Below, one piece after another: positions 6,292 to 12,291 of a DNA stretch of 12,291 bases. Source of the stretch: Gammaproteobacteria bacterium (GTDB lineage Bacteria; Pseudomonadota; Gammaproteobacteria; Nitrosococcales; Methylophagaceae). A program made the position numbers and the translations under genes. Numbering within the stretch: the stretch's first letter is position 1; every line of letters starts with the position of its first letter. Location of the stretch: the NCBI GenBank assembly GCA_002400805.1, contig NVRG01000011.1, positions 2,036-14,326 on the forward strand, read 5' to 3'. The notes beneath the pieces are model-generated. The model was given only the letters and a program-made list of their open reading frames with translations, made no database searches and was not told where the DNA came from.

Positions 6292-6867
6292 ATGAAAAAA
6301 TTATTACTTGCCAGTACGCTTTCAGCGGTTACTTTGCTCTCTGGATTGGCTCATGCTGCCGACTATAACGTCGATAGAGAAGGTGCTCATGCCGCCATTA
6401 ATTTTAAGGTTCAGCATTTAGGTTACAGCTGGCTGACTGGCCGCTTCAATGATTTTGATGGCACATTTAGCTATGACAAAGATAAGTCTGTCACATCACA
6501 AATTAAGGTGGTGATTCAAACAGCCAGTCTGGATTCTAACCATGCTGAACGAGACAAGCACTTAAAAGGAAAAGAGTTTTTAGATGTTAACCAGTATCCT
6601 ACAGCAACGTTTATTAGCACTCAGTACAAAGCTAATGATGAGAAAAGTGGCATGCTAACCGGTGAGTTTTCACTCCATGGCGTAACCAAAACCATCCATT
6701 TCCCAATAGAAAAAATTGGTGAAGGTGCCGATCCATGGGGTGGGTATCGAGCGGGATTCAGCGGAACAACAACGTTGAAACTAGCCGACTACGGCATTGA
6801 TTACAACTTGGGCCCAGCATCTACACATGTGGAACTGGAACTCTATATCGAAGGTGTTCGCCAGTAA
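6292..6867 (+). CDS. yceI: YceI-family periplasmic lipocalin-like protein
   Basis: A 191-residue protein with a clear Sec signal peptide (KK, a Leu/Ala core, cleavage after A22 in AHA-AD). The mature part has the YceI pattern: Y-x-V-D-x-x-x-x-x-A-x-I-x-F-K-V-x-H-L-G-Y-S (25-45), GRFNDFDGTF (50-59), SLDSNHAERDKHLKGKEFLD (about 85-104), YPTATFIST, LTGEFSLHGVTK and the end DYGIDYNLGP. YceI folds as an extended lipocalin-like barrel; the Thermus homologue binds polyisoprenoid such as a quinone-like lipid. GAGGA is correctly placed upstream. Cytochrome b561 upstream and pirin 13 bp downstream form one transcription unit. Confidence 0.93.
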   Translation: MKKLLLASTLSAVTLLSGLAHAADYNVDREGAHAAINFKVQHLGYSWLTGRFNDFDGTFSYDKDKSVTSQIKVVIQTASLDSNHAERDKHLKGKEFLDVNQYPTATFISTQYKANDEKSGMLTGEFSLHGVTKTIHFPIEKIGEGADPWGGYRAGFSGTTTLKLADYGIDYNLGPASTHVELELYIEGVRQ

Positions 6868-6880
6868 ACGGGGAATAATT

Positions 6881-7597
6881 ATGGCAACAACTTTAGATTT
6901 AGCGGATAGTCGAGGTACTGCCAATATTGGATGGTTGCGTAGCCGTCATACCTTTAGTTTTGCTGACTATCACAACCCTAATCGCATGAGTTTTGGTGTA
7001 TTGCGTGTTATCAATGATGATGTGGTAGCACCCGCTAAAGGGTTTGGCACCCATCCACATCGCGATATGGAGATTATCACGATCCCATTGAGTGGAGCTT
7101 TGCGACATCGGGATAGTATGGGGCATGAATACGTTATAAAAGCCGGTGAAGTTCAGGTCATGTCTGCCGGCACGGGCATCACTCATTCAGAATTTAATGA
7201 CTCAGATACCGAAGAAGTCTCGCTGTTACAGATCTGGGTTTTACCGAAAGAAAAAGGGATTCCTCCCCGCTATGATCAACGCGAACTTGAGGCGGCAACC
7301 CTGAGCAATCATTTTCAACTGATTGTTGCTCCTTTGGATGGCAAGCATCACGATGTCATTAAGATTAATCAAGATGCCTATTTTTCTATTGCGCTTATTG
7401 ATGCAGAACAATCTATTGAATATACAAAATATCAAGAAAATAACGGCCTTTATTTCTTTGTTATTGAGGGTAGTATTAACATCGGCACACAGGCGTTAGC
7501 TAAACGTGATGGTATAGGTATCACGGATACTGATGCGCTTGAAATAACCGCCAATGAAAAATCAAAGATCTTATGCATGGAAGTGCCCATGCGCTAA
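6881..7597 (+). CDS. Pirin family protein (YhaK/quercetinase-like bicupin)
   Basis: A 238-residue cytoplasmic bicupin. The N-terminal pirin domain shows RHTFSFADYHNP (22-33), FGVLRVINDD, FGTHPHRDMEI (55-65) and MSAGTGITHSEFN (94-106). The metal ligands H58, H60, H102 and E104 are all present. The C-terminal cupin (about 125-238) is more divergent. Pirins bind Fe or other metals and act as quercetin dioxygenases, redox sensors or transcription cofactors. The start is ATG 6881, preceded by CGGGGA at good spacing. The open frame runs back to 6797, but that part overlaps yceI and has no pirin character. It lies 13 bp after yceI, in the LysR-flanked operon. Confidence 0.9.
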   Translation: MATTLDLADSRGTANIGWLRSRHTFSFADYHNPNRMSFGVLRVINDDVVAPAKGFGTHPHRDMEIITIPLSGALRHRDSMGHEYVIKAGEVQVMSAGTGITHSEFNDSDTEEVSLLQIWVLPKEKGIPPRYDQRELEAATLSNHFQLIVAPLDGKHHDVIKINQDAYFSIALIDAEQSIEYTKYQENNGLYFFVIEGSINIGTQALAKRDGIGITDTDALEITANEKSKILCMEVPMR

Positions 7598-7624
7598 ATA
7601 CTTTCGTAAAACACGAGTTAAAAA

Positions 7625-8092
7625 ATGGAACGAAAAATAACCGGCTTTCATCTAGATGAGCACAATGATTGGGTGGCAGAACTTGATTGTTATCATGGCC
7701 AACATGTTCGCCATAAACCACCTTTTACCAATCGACCTTGGGTTGTTTCTGAAGAAGGTCGTGCGAGCAAGATTGGTGCAACATTAAACTGTGTTCGTTG
7801 TGATGCATTGGAGTTTCCTGACGATCTGCTTGCGTATAAAAAAACGCCTGAATTCACTGAAGAAACGATTCCAAAAGGATTTCAAAAAGACCATTCCACC
7901 AAGGTGGGCACTTGGGGATTGCTTCATGTATTAGAAGGCACATTAATTTATACCGTCAATGAACCATCTGTTAGGAAATATGAAGTTAAGCAAGGTGAGC
8001 AAGCCGTGATTGCTCCATGCTTATTGCACAGTGTCGAGCCCAAAGGGCAGGTTCGCTTTTATGTTGAGTTTTATGCAAAAGGTTCTAATTAA
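7625..8092 (+). CDS. DUF3565-DUF1971 (TehB-N-like cupin) fusion protein
   Basis: A 155-residue protein of two joined domains. Residues 1-60 match DUF3565: RKITGFHLDEHNDWVAELDC, then C22-x-H24-x-x-H27-x-x-H30, PPFTNRPWVV, EEGRASKIGATLNC and C56-x-x-C59. These His/Cys residues could bind a metal. Residues 68-152 match DUF1971, the cupin-like domain found alone or at the N-terminus of some TehB tellurite-resistance proteins: YKKTPEFTEETIPKGFQKDHSTKVGTWGLLHVLEG, then HSVEPKGQVRFYVEFY. Each domain is usually found as a separate small protein. It lies 27 bp after pirin and is probably the last gene of the operon; no clear terminator follows. Function unknown; the context suggests redox or oxyanion stress. 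Confidence 0.8.
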   Translation: MERKITGFHLDEHNDWVAELDCYHGQHVRHKPPFTNRPWVVSEEGRASKIGATLNCVRCDALEFPDDLLAYKKTPEFTEETIPKGFQKDHSTKVGTWGLLHVLEGTLIYTVNEPSVRKYEVKQGEQAVIAPCLLHSVEPKGQVRFYVEFYAKGSN

Positions 8093-8131
8093 CAGTCTCA
8101 CTTTTCCCTACAAAACACTGTTCATCCTCAC

Positions 8132-8169
8132 CACACCATTTTGGTGCGATCAAATTGCATTCTGGTGCA
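8132..8169 (+). promoter_or_regulatory. Two NtrC-like enhancer sites upstream of the nitrate transporter
   Basis: CACACCATTTTGGTGCG (8132-8148) matches the palindromic NtrC consensus TGCACCA-N3-TGGTGCA at 11 of 14 defined positions. A second site at 8153-8169 has a perfect right half TGGTGCA and a weak left half. The two centres are 21 bp apart, two helical turns, as expected for co-operative NtrC binding. They lie roughly 118 and 97 bp before the predicted start of transcription. Confidence 0.7.
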
Positions 8170-8213
8170 CCTTTATGGTTCAAATCATTTGTAATTCCTG
8201 TAAAATACAATAT

Positions 8214-8226
8214 TATCAGCATGTTA
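8214..8226 (+). promoter_or_regulatory. IHF binding site candidate
   Basis: TATCAGCATGTTA matches the IHF consensus WATCARNNNNTTR at every position, with an AT-rich tract immediately upstream. It lies between the NtrC-like sites and the sigma-54 promoter, where IHF bends DNA to bring the enhancer-bound activator to the polymerase. Confidence 0.6.
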
Positions 8227-8231
8227 ACTCG

Positions 8232-8247
8232 TGGCTCAATTATTGCA
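8232..8247 (+). promoter_or_regulatory. Sigma-54 (-24/-12) promoter
   Basis: TGGCTCAATTATTGCA carries the -24 GG and -12 GC elements separated by exactly 10 nt, against the consensus TGGCAC-N5-TTGCA. Only one base of TGGCAC differs and TTGCA is perfect. The predicted transcript starts near 8258, leaving a leader of about 30 nt with AGGA at 8272-8275 before ATG 8289. Confidence 0.75.
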
Positions 8248-8288
8248 ATTGGCAGCCTATAACGTTTAAATAGGATCAAAATAAATAA

Positions 8289-9755
8289 ATGAGTGATTCC
8301 ACACTGAAGTCCAACTTCCTGGCTTTTACTGGTAGGGCAAAAATTCTCCATATGACGTGGATGGCATTTTTTGTCACCTTCCTCGTCTGGTTCAGCCATG
8401 CGCCGTTGTTATCAGTCATTCAAGAAACAATGGGCTTAAGCGATCAGCAAATCAAACTGTTACTGATCCTCAATGTTGCTTTGACTATTCCTGCTCGTAT
8501 TGTCACCGGTATGTTGGTTGATGTTTATGGTCCACGAAAAACCTACTCGGCAATGTTGGTACTCACCGCTGCTTTATGTTTCCTTTTTGCCATGGCCACG
8601 ACATTTGAAATGTTAGCCATATCTCGATTTTTAATGGGTTTTGTCGGTGCTGGTTTTGTTATCGGTATTCGCATGATCAGTGAATGGTATCCCGCTAAAC
8701 AACTTGGTTTGGCTGAAGGTATCTATAAAGGTATGGGTAATGTGGGTTCTGCTGTAGCCGCCGTGAGCTTGCCGACTATTGCCTTGATGTTTGGTGGCGA
8801 TGATGGCTGGCGTTATGCCACCGCGATAACCGGTGTGATTGCCCTTATTTTTGCTGTTATTTATTACCGTTCAGTGTCTGATACGCCTGTGGGGTCAACT
8901 TATTTTAGACCGAATAAATCAGGTGGTTTAGAAGTCACTAGCAAACGTGATTTCTTTTTCTGCTTGGCTTTGAACATTCCTATGTTTGGTGCTTTGGCCG
9001 TATTAACTTGGAAAGTCACCACCTTAGGTTTATTCACTGAGTTTGCCTCTTATGTTATTTATGCCGCTTTAGTGGCGCTGTATTTATTCCAAACGAGTCA
9101 GCTGTTTAAAGTGAACAAGGAGATGTTCAAAAAACCGGTTGATGAAATTCTGCAGTACAAATTCAAACAGGTTGCTATCTTAAGCGTTGCTTATGCGGTG
9201 ACCTTTGGTGCTGAATTAGCCGTTGTTTCAATGCTGCCTTTATACTTCAAAGATGTCTTCCTTATTCCTGTCGCTTTGGCCGGTTTATTCGGTGCAAGCT
9301 TTGCCGTAATGGATGTTGTTTCTTGTCCTTCAGGTGGTTTTATAAGCGATACCTTTGGTCGTAAAAAGACCTTGGCTATTTTATTAAGCGGTGCCGCCGT
9401 AGGTTTCTTCATTATGTCGTTGATTACGCCTGAATGGCCGATTGCCTTGGCAGTAGCGTCAATGATGTTTTGCTCATTCTTTTTAGGTTCGGCGGCAGGC
9501 AGCGTGTTTGCGGTAGTGCCATTAATCAAACGTCGTTTAACCGGTCAAATTGCCGGTACCGTGGGTGCTTACGGCAACATCGGTGCGGTTTTATTCTTGA
9601 CCGCCTATTCGTTTGTATCACCATCAACCTTCTTCTTAATCATTGCCGGCAGCATTGCCTTCGCCGCAGTCTGCGCGCTGTTTTTGGATGAGCCTAAAAG
9701 TCAAATGGCTGAAGTGATGCCCGATGGCACCGTGCAATTAATTGATGTGCACTAA
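8289..9755 (+). CDS. NarK/NasA-family (NNP) nitrate/nitrite transporter, MFS
   Basis: A 488-residue major facilitator protein with about twelve membrane helices. Two glycine/asparagine signatures of the nitrate-nitrite porter family are present at equivalent places in the two halves: KGMGNVGSA (147-155) and GAYGNIGAV (426-434). The MFS loop motifs DVYGPRK (78-84) and DTFGRKK (354-360) also repeat. SRFLMGFVGAGF (112-123) is another NNP-like segment. About fifteen polar residues between helices in the middle (271-292) are longer than usual. It imports nitrate or exchanges nitrate and nitrite across the inner membrane. The sigma-54/NtrC-type promoter points to assimilation rather than respiration. 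The next gene is a kinase/phosphatase fusion. No nitrate or nitrite reductase gene lies in the window. Confidence 0.88.
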   Translation: MSDSTLKSNFLAFTGRAKILHMTWMAFFVTFLVWFSHAPLLSVIQETMGLSDQQIKLLLILNVALTIPARIVTGMLVDVYGPRKTYSAMLVLTAALCFLFAMATTFEMLAISRFLMGFVGAGFVIGIRMISEWYPAKQLGLAEGIYKGMGNVGSAVAAVSLPTIALMFGGDDGWRYATAITGVIALIFAVIYYRSVSDTPVGSTYFRPNKSGGLEVTSKRDFFFCLALNIPMFGALAVLTWKVTTLGLFTEFASYVIYAALVALYLFQTSQLFKVNKEMFKKPVDEILQYKFKQVAILSVAYAVTFGAELAVVSMLPLYFKDVFLIPVALAGLFGASFAVMDVVSCPSGGFISDTFGRKKTLAILLSGAAVGFFIMSLITPEWPIALAVASMMFCSFFLGSAAGSVFAVVPLIKRRLTGQIAGTVGAYGNIGAVLFLTAYSFVSPSTFFLIIAGSIAFAAVCALFLDEPKSQMAEVMPDGTVQLIDVH

Positions 9756-9771
9756 GCTGAGATAACATCGA

Positions 9772-9848
9772 CTCAGTTCGCTCTAGCCACTATGATGTCG
9801 TAGGCAAGCGCTTTTTTAGAGCGAACCTTATTATTAGGGCGAACTGGG
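9772..9848 (+). promoter_or_regulatory. Candidate alternative-pairing leader before the kinase gene
   Basis: Segment A (9776-9785, GTTCGCTCTA) is the perfect reverse complement of segment B (9817-9826, TAGAGCGAAC). A longer A (9772-9785) also pairs over 14 positions, two of them G-U, with segment C (9835-9848, TAGGGCGAACTGGG), which ends at the base before the ATG and holds the GGGG that could serve as ribosome binding site. B and C are near direct repeats 18 bp apart. A:B and A:C are mutually exclusive, so translation could be switched; paired operator sites on DNA are the alternative. Confidence 0.4.
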
Positions 9849-9849
9849 G

Positions 9850-11592
9850 ATGATGGCGGAACATATACATGCAGATCTAAGCTTTACCGTTGCACAACGC
9901 TCGGTAGGTGGTAATAAGTCTGATAATGAAGACGCTATCGGTATTTGCATTCCCAAAGCATCAGTACTGAAAAATAAAGGCGCCGTGGCCTCAATTGCCG
10001 ACGGCGTTAGCGTGAGTCAAACAGGAAATGAAGCCAGTGAAACCTGTGTTTACAACTTCCTCACCGACTACTATTCCACCCCGGATAGCTGGAGTGTCAA
10101 CAAATCTGCTTCACAAGTATTAACCGCTCTTAATCGTTGGTTATTTGATCAAGGTCATCCGTTTTCAAATAGTCAAAAATCCTATGTCAGCACCTTTAGT
10201 GCTGTTATTTTTAAATCTCAAACCGCACATATTTTTCATGTTGGTGACACGCGTGTTTATCGATTGCATCATGGACAGCTAGAACAACTAACCCGCGATC
10301 ACACTACCTTCATCAGCAAAGATAAAGCTTACTTGTCTCGTGCCATGGGATTAGATGTGATGCTTGATGTAGATGGTTGCAGTACCGATATCGACGTCGG
10401 TGATATTTTCTTTTTAAGTACCGATGGCATCCATGACTTTGTTTGTCATGCCGAGCTACAGACCAGCTTAAACTCACTCACTGCCCAACATGTCACTCTG
10501 GACTTCGAAAAAACCTGTGATGCACTTATTGAGAAAGCGCTGGCTAACGGCAGTGGAGATAATCTAAGTTGCCAAGTTTTACGCATTGATAGCCTGCCTA
10601 GACAAACCATTGCTGAAGTCAGCCGCCAGCTAACACAACGCCCTTTTCCACCCTATCTAGGTCCAGGCATGATCTTGGATGGTTATCGTATAGAAAAAGA
10701 AATACATGCCAGTAATCGTAGTCAGATCTATATCGTTCATGACGAAGAAAGTGGTGATCGTTATTGCATGAAAACACCGTCGGTAAATTTTGACGATGAC
10801 TTGCCCTATATCGAACGTTTTGTCAGGGAAAGCTGGATAGGCAGTCAAATCAACAATACGCATGTGGTGAGGGTGATCGAAACCACTCGACCACAATCCT
10901 GCCTGTATTATCTGACTGAATATATTGATGGCATCACTTTGGAGCAATGGATAGCAGAAAATCCTAAACCAGCCGTACAAGATGCTATCGATATCGTACA
11001 ACAAATTGTGCATGGATTAAGAGCTATGCATCGACGTGAAACCCTGCACCAAGATATAAAGCCGGGCAATATTATGATCGATAAAAACGGTGTGGTGAAA
11101 ATCATTGATTTTGGTTCTTGTTACATTAAAGGTGTAGCTGAAATCTCAACGCCTATCGAACGAGAAGGCGTATTAGGCACCGCCAGTTATTCTGCTCCAG
11201 AAGTTGTTATATCGGCCAAAAGCACTGTTCAATCAGAAGTGTTTTCTTTAGCGGTGATTGTTTATGAAATGCTGACGAGCAAGGCTCCTTTTGGTGGCAA
11301 GCTACAGGACTGTCGTACTTCAAAGGCCTATCTAGGCACCAAATACACCCCTAGCTTTGAGATCAATTCTGAGGTGCCTATCTGGATCGATGGGGCGATT
11401 AAAAAAGGCTTACGTTATGAGCCAGAACGGCGCTATGAGGAAGTCTCGGAATTTCTTCACGAGTTACAAACGCCCAACCCAAAATATAAGAAACGTAATG
11501 ATGCCGCCTTACTCGACAGAAATCCGGTTTTATTCTGGCAAATGACCTCGACAATTTTACTGATCGCCTTTTTTGCATCACATCTTTTCTAA
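9850..11592 (+). CDS. Bifunctional PP2C phosphatase / Ser-Thr protein kinase with C-terminal membrane anchor
   Basis: A 580-residue fusion. Residues 8-248 form a PP2C-type metal-dependent phosphatase: NEDA (26-29), ADG (50-52), HVGDTRVYR (130-138), STDG (190-193) and GSGDN (234-238), so the Mg/Mn-binding Asp residues are all present. Residues 279-540 form a Hanks-type kinase with K308 in CMKTPS, E327 as the likely helix-C Glu, HQDIKPGN (400-407), DFG (420-422) and APE (449-451). The glycine-rich loop is degenerate (IEKEIHASNRSQIYIV). HQD replaces HRD, so it is a non-RD kinase. Residues 559-579 form a single membrane helix ending at the C-terminus, placing both domains in the cytoplasm. Similar fusions are found beside assimilatory nitrate genes in marine gammaproteobacteria, as I recall. 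The substrate is unknown, the transporter being an obvious candidate. A second ATG at 9853 is equally possible. Confidence 0.9.
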   Translation: MMAEHIHADLSFTVAQRSVGGNKSDNEDAIGICIPKASVLKNKGAVASIADGVSVSQTGNEASETCVYNFLTDYYSTPDSWSVNKSASQVLTALNRWLFDQGHPFSNSQKSYVSTFSAVIFKSQTAHIFHVGDTRVYRLHHGQLEQLTRDHTTFISKDKAYLSRAMGLDVMLDVDGCSTDIDVGDIFFLSTDGIHDFVCHAELQTSLNSLTAQHVTLDFEKTCDALIEKALANGSGDNLSCQVLRIDSLPRQTIAEVSRQLTQRPFPPYLGPGMILDGYRIEKEIHASNRSQIYIVHDEESGDRYCMKTPSVNFDDDLPYIERFVRESWIGSQINNTHVVRVIETTRPQSCLYYLTEYIDGITLEQWIAENPKPAVQDAIDIVQQIVHGLRAMHRRETLHQDIKPGNIMIDKNGVVKIIDFGSCYIKGVAEISTPIEREGVLGTASYSAPEVVISAKSTVQSEVFSLAVIVYEMLTSKAPFGGKLQDCRTSKAYLGTKYTPSFEINSEVPIWIDGAIKKGLRYEPERRYEEVSEFLHELQTPNPKYKKRNDAALLDRNPVLFWQMTSTILLIAFFASHLF

Positions 11593-11609
11593 TATCAATG
11601 TCATAAACC

Positions 11610-12164
11610 ATGACCACCGATAACGTTGAACATGCATGGCTTGAGTCTCAACAAGGGCTACTTTCCTTTATTCGCTCTAAAGTTGCTCACGCTGAAGATG
11701 CTGAAGATATATTGAGTGATGTCTTTGCCAAGCTTCTCAAGCAGGCAGACGAAAATACCTTACCTGACAATATTACTGCTTGGTTATTTCTCGTGAGTAA
11801 AAACAGTATCGTTGATTATTACCGTAGTAAAAAACAGTTTGAGTCATTACCTGATGATATCGTTATTGAAGATGAAAATAATCTTGTCGATGAACTCGCA
11901 GGATGCCTGCTACCAATGATCAAAGCCTTACCTGAAGAGTATCAGCAGGTTTTAATCCTGTCTGAACTTGAAGGCAAAAAGCATAAAGAAGTCGCCAAAA
12001 TCCTCGATCTATCGCTATCTGCCGTTAAATCTCGTGTTTTACGTGGTCGTGCAAAATTAAAACAAAGCATTTTACGATGCTGCACACTCACATATAACAA
12101 GGCTGGCAGCTTCGTCGATTATGAACAAAAAATGTCTAATTCCACTGACGACTATGACTGTTAA
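11610..12164 (+). CDS. sigZ: ECF RNA polymerase sigma factor, SigZ type
   Basis: A 184-residue sigma-70-family ECF factor. Region 2 (about 14-76) includes LLSFIRSKV, DAEDILSDVFAKLLKQ and AWLFLVSKNSIVDYYRSKK. Region 4 (about 100-152) includes ALPEEYQQVLILSELEGKK and the helix-turn-helix KEVAKILDLSLSAVKSRVLRGRAKL. A short tail after region 4, with a CC pair (157-158) and an AGSFVDYEQK-like stretch, is characteristic of SigZ proteins and not of most ECF factors. No anti-sigma gene follows, as is usual for SigZ. The gene starts 17 bp after the kinase stop without its own clear promoter or good ribosome binding site, so it may be read from upstream. A terminator follows at once. Confidence 0.88.
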   Translation: MTTDNVEHAWLESQQGLLSFIRSKVAHAEDAEDILSDVFAKLLKQADENTLPDNITAWLFLVSKNSIVDYYRSKKQFESLPDDIVIEDENNLVDELAGCLLPMIKALPEEYQQVLILSELEGKKHKEVAKILDLSLSAVKSRVLRGRAKLKQSILRCCTLTYNKAGSFVDYEQKMSNSTDDYDC

Positions 12165-12189
12165 TTAAAAAGATGCATCCTTTTTAATT
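12163..12189. terminator. Symmetric terminator after sigZ
   Basis: AATTAAAAAG (12163-12172) pairs with CTTTTTAATT (12180-12189) across a 7-nt loop. The left arm begins inside the sigZ stop codon and the right arm carries the T5 tract, so the hairpin can terminate transcripts from either side. It separates sigZ from the next gene. Confidence 0.65.
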
Positions 12190-12255
12190 CATTCCCGTCT
12201 TTATTAATGACTGCACCAAATTCATGGTTCGCAGCTACAAATAAAGAGGAATGTT

Positions 12256-12291
12256 ATGAAACGTATACACATCCATATCGCAGTGGACAAC
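12256..12291 (+). CDS. Start of a probable ArsI/CadI-like VOC-family protein (partial)
   Basis: ATG 12256 follows an excellent ribosome binding site (AGAGGA, 5 nt away). Only twelve residues are visible (MKRIHIHIAVDN). This strand, with alternating His at the metal site, matches the beginning of ArsI/CadI-type vicinal-oxygen-chelate proteins, which include the C-As lyase ArsI. The rest lies beyond the window, so this is a likely rather than certain call. The terminator before it suggests separate transcription from sigZ. Confidence 0.5.
   Translation, partial: MKRIHIHIAVDN

Noticed and set aside
6797..6880. Upstream start for pirin at 6797
   Set aside because: The extra residues come from an alternative frame of yceI, and the typical pirin N-terminus begins at 6881 behind a good ribosome binding site.
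8091..8122. AACAGT...ACTGTT as terminator of the pirin operon
   Set aside because: A 6-bp stem with a 20-nt loop and no T tract; not a credible terminator.
9191..9529. Minus-strand open frame inside the transporter gene
   Set aside because: It is antisense to well-conserved transporter codons, low in complexity and without a ribosome binding site; a coding shadow.
1..12291. CRISPR arrays, tRNA or rRNA genes, insertion sequences, prophage genes
   Set aside because: No regularly spaced repeats, tRNA-like TPsiC arms in context, transposase or phage proteins are seen in the window.

Overview
The window looks like chromosomal DNA from a gammaproteobacterium, probably a marine, Shewanella- or Alteromonadales-like organism. 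It is moderately AT-rich, and the gene families point that way: hexitol-phosphatase-type HAD, cytochrome b561/YceI/pirin, an NtrC/sigma-54-type promoter, and SigZ next to an ArsI-like start. This assignment is inference from gene content; no rRNA, tRNA or marker gene is present.

Layout. (1) 1-1436: the 3' end of a HAD phosphatase gene, a ChrR-type cupin gene, an unrecognised 107-aa protein, and a second cupin gene that converges on it and overlaps it. (2) 1437-2108: about 670 bp with no convincing gene, holding a strong hairpin (1780-1803), a REP-like GGAC hairpin pair (1926-1989) and a likely promoter. (3) 2109-2548: a cold-shock-domain protein with a C-terminal membrane helix, followed by a symmetric terminator. 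(4) 2603-3588: a two-gene unit with a 4-bp overlap, encoding a small protein with the COQ4 motif HDxxHx11E and a DUF6653 membrane protein. (5) 3619-4446 (minus): a membrane-anchored DUF2927 protein. (6) 4659-8092: a LysR regulator (minus) divergent from a four-gene plus-strand operon of cytochrome b561, periplasmic YceI, pirin, and a DUF3565-DUF1971 fusion. (7) 8093-12189: a NarK/NasA-family nitrate/nitrite transporter, a 580-aa PP2C phosphatase / Ser-Thr kinase fusion with a C-terminal membrane helix, and the ECF sigma factor SigZ, ending in a terminator. (8) 12256-end: the first 12 codons of a probable ArsI/CadI-like VOC protein.

The best-supported regulatory reading is in front of the transporter. 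Two NtrC-like sites one 21-bp interval apart, an exact IHF consensus match and a -24/-12 promoter with correct GG-N10-GC spacing lie in the expected order. The transporter is therefore probably nitrogen-regulated and assimilatory. The phosphatase/kinase gene just downstream starts behind a leader with three related segments. The first can pair with either of the other two, and one pairing would cover the ribosome binding site. Transporter, signalling enzyme and sigma factor may form one nitrogen-responsive unit; the functional link is inference.
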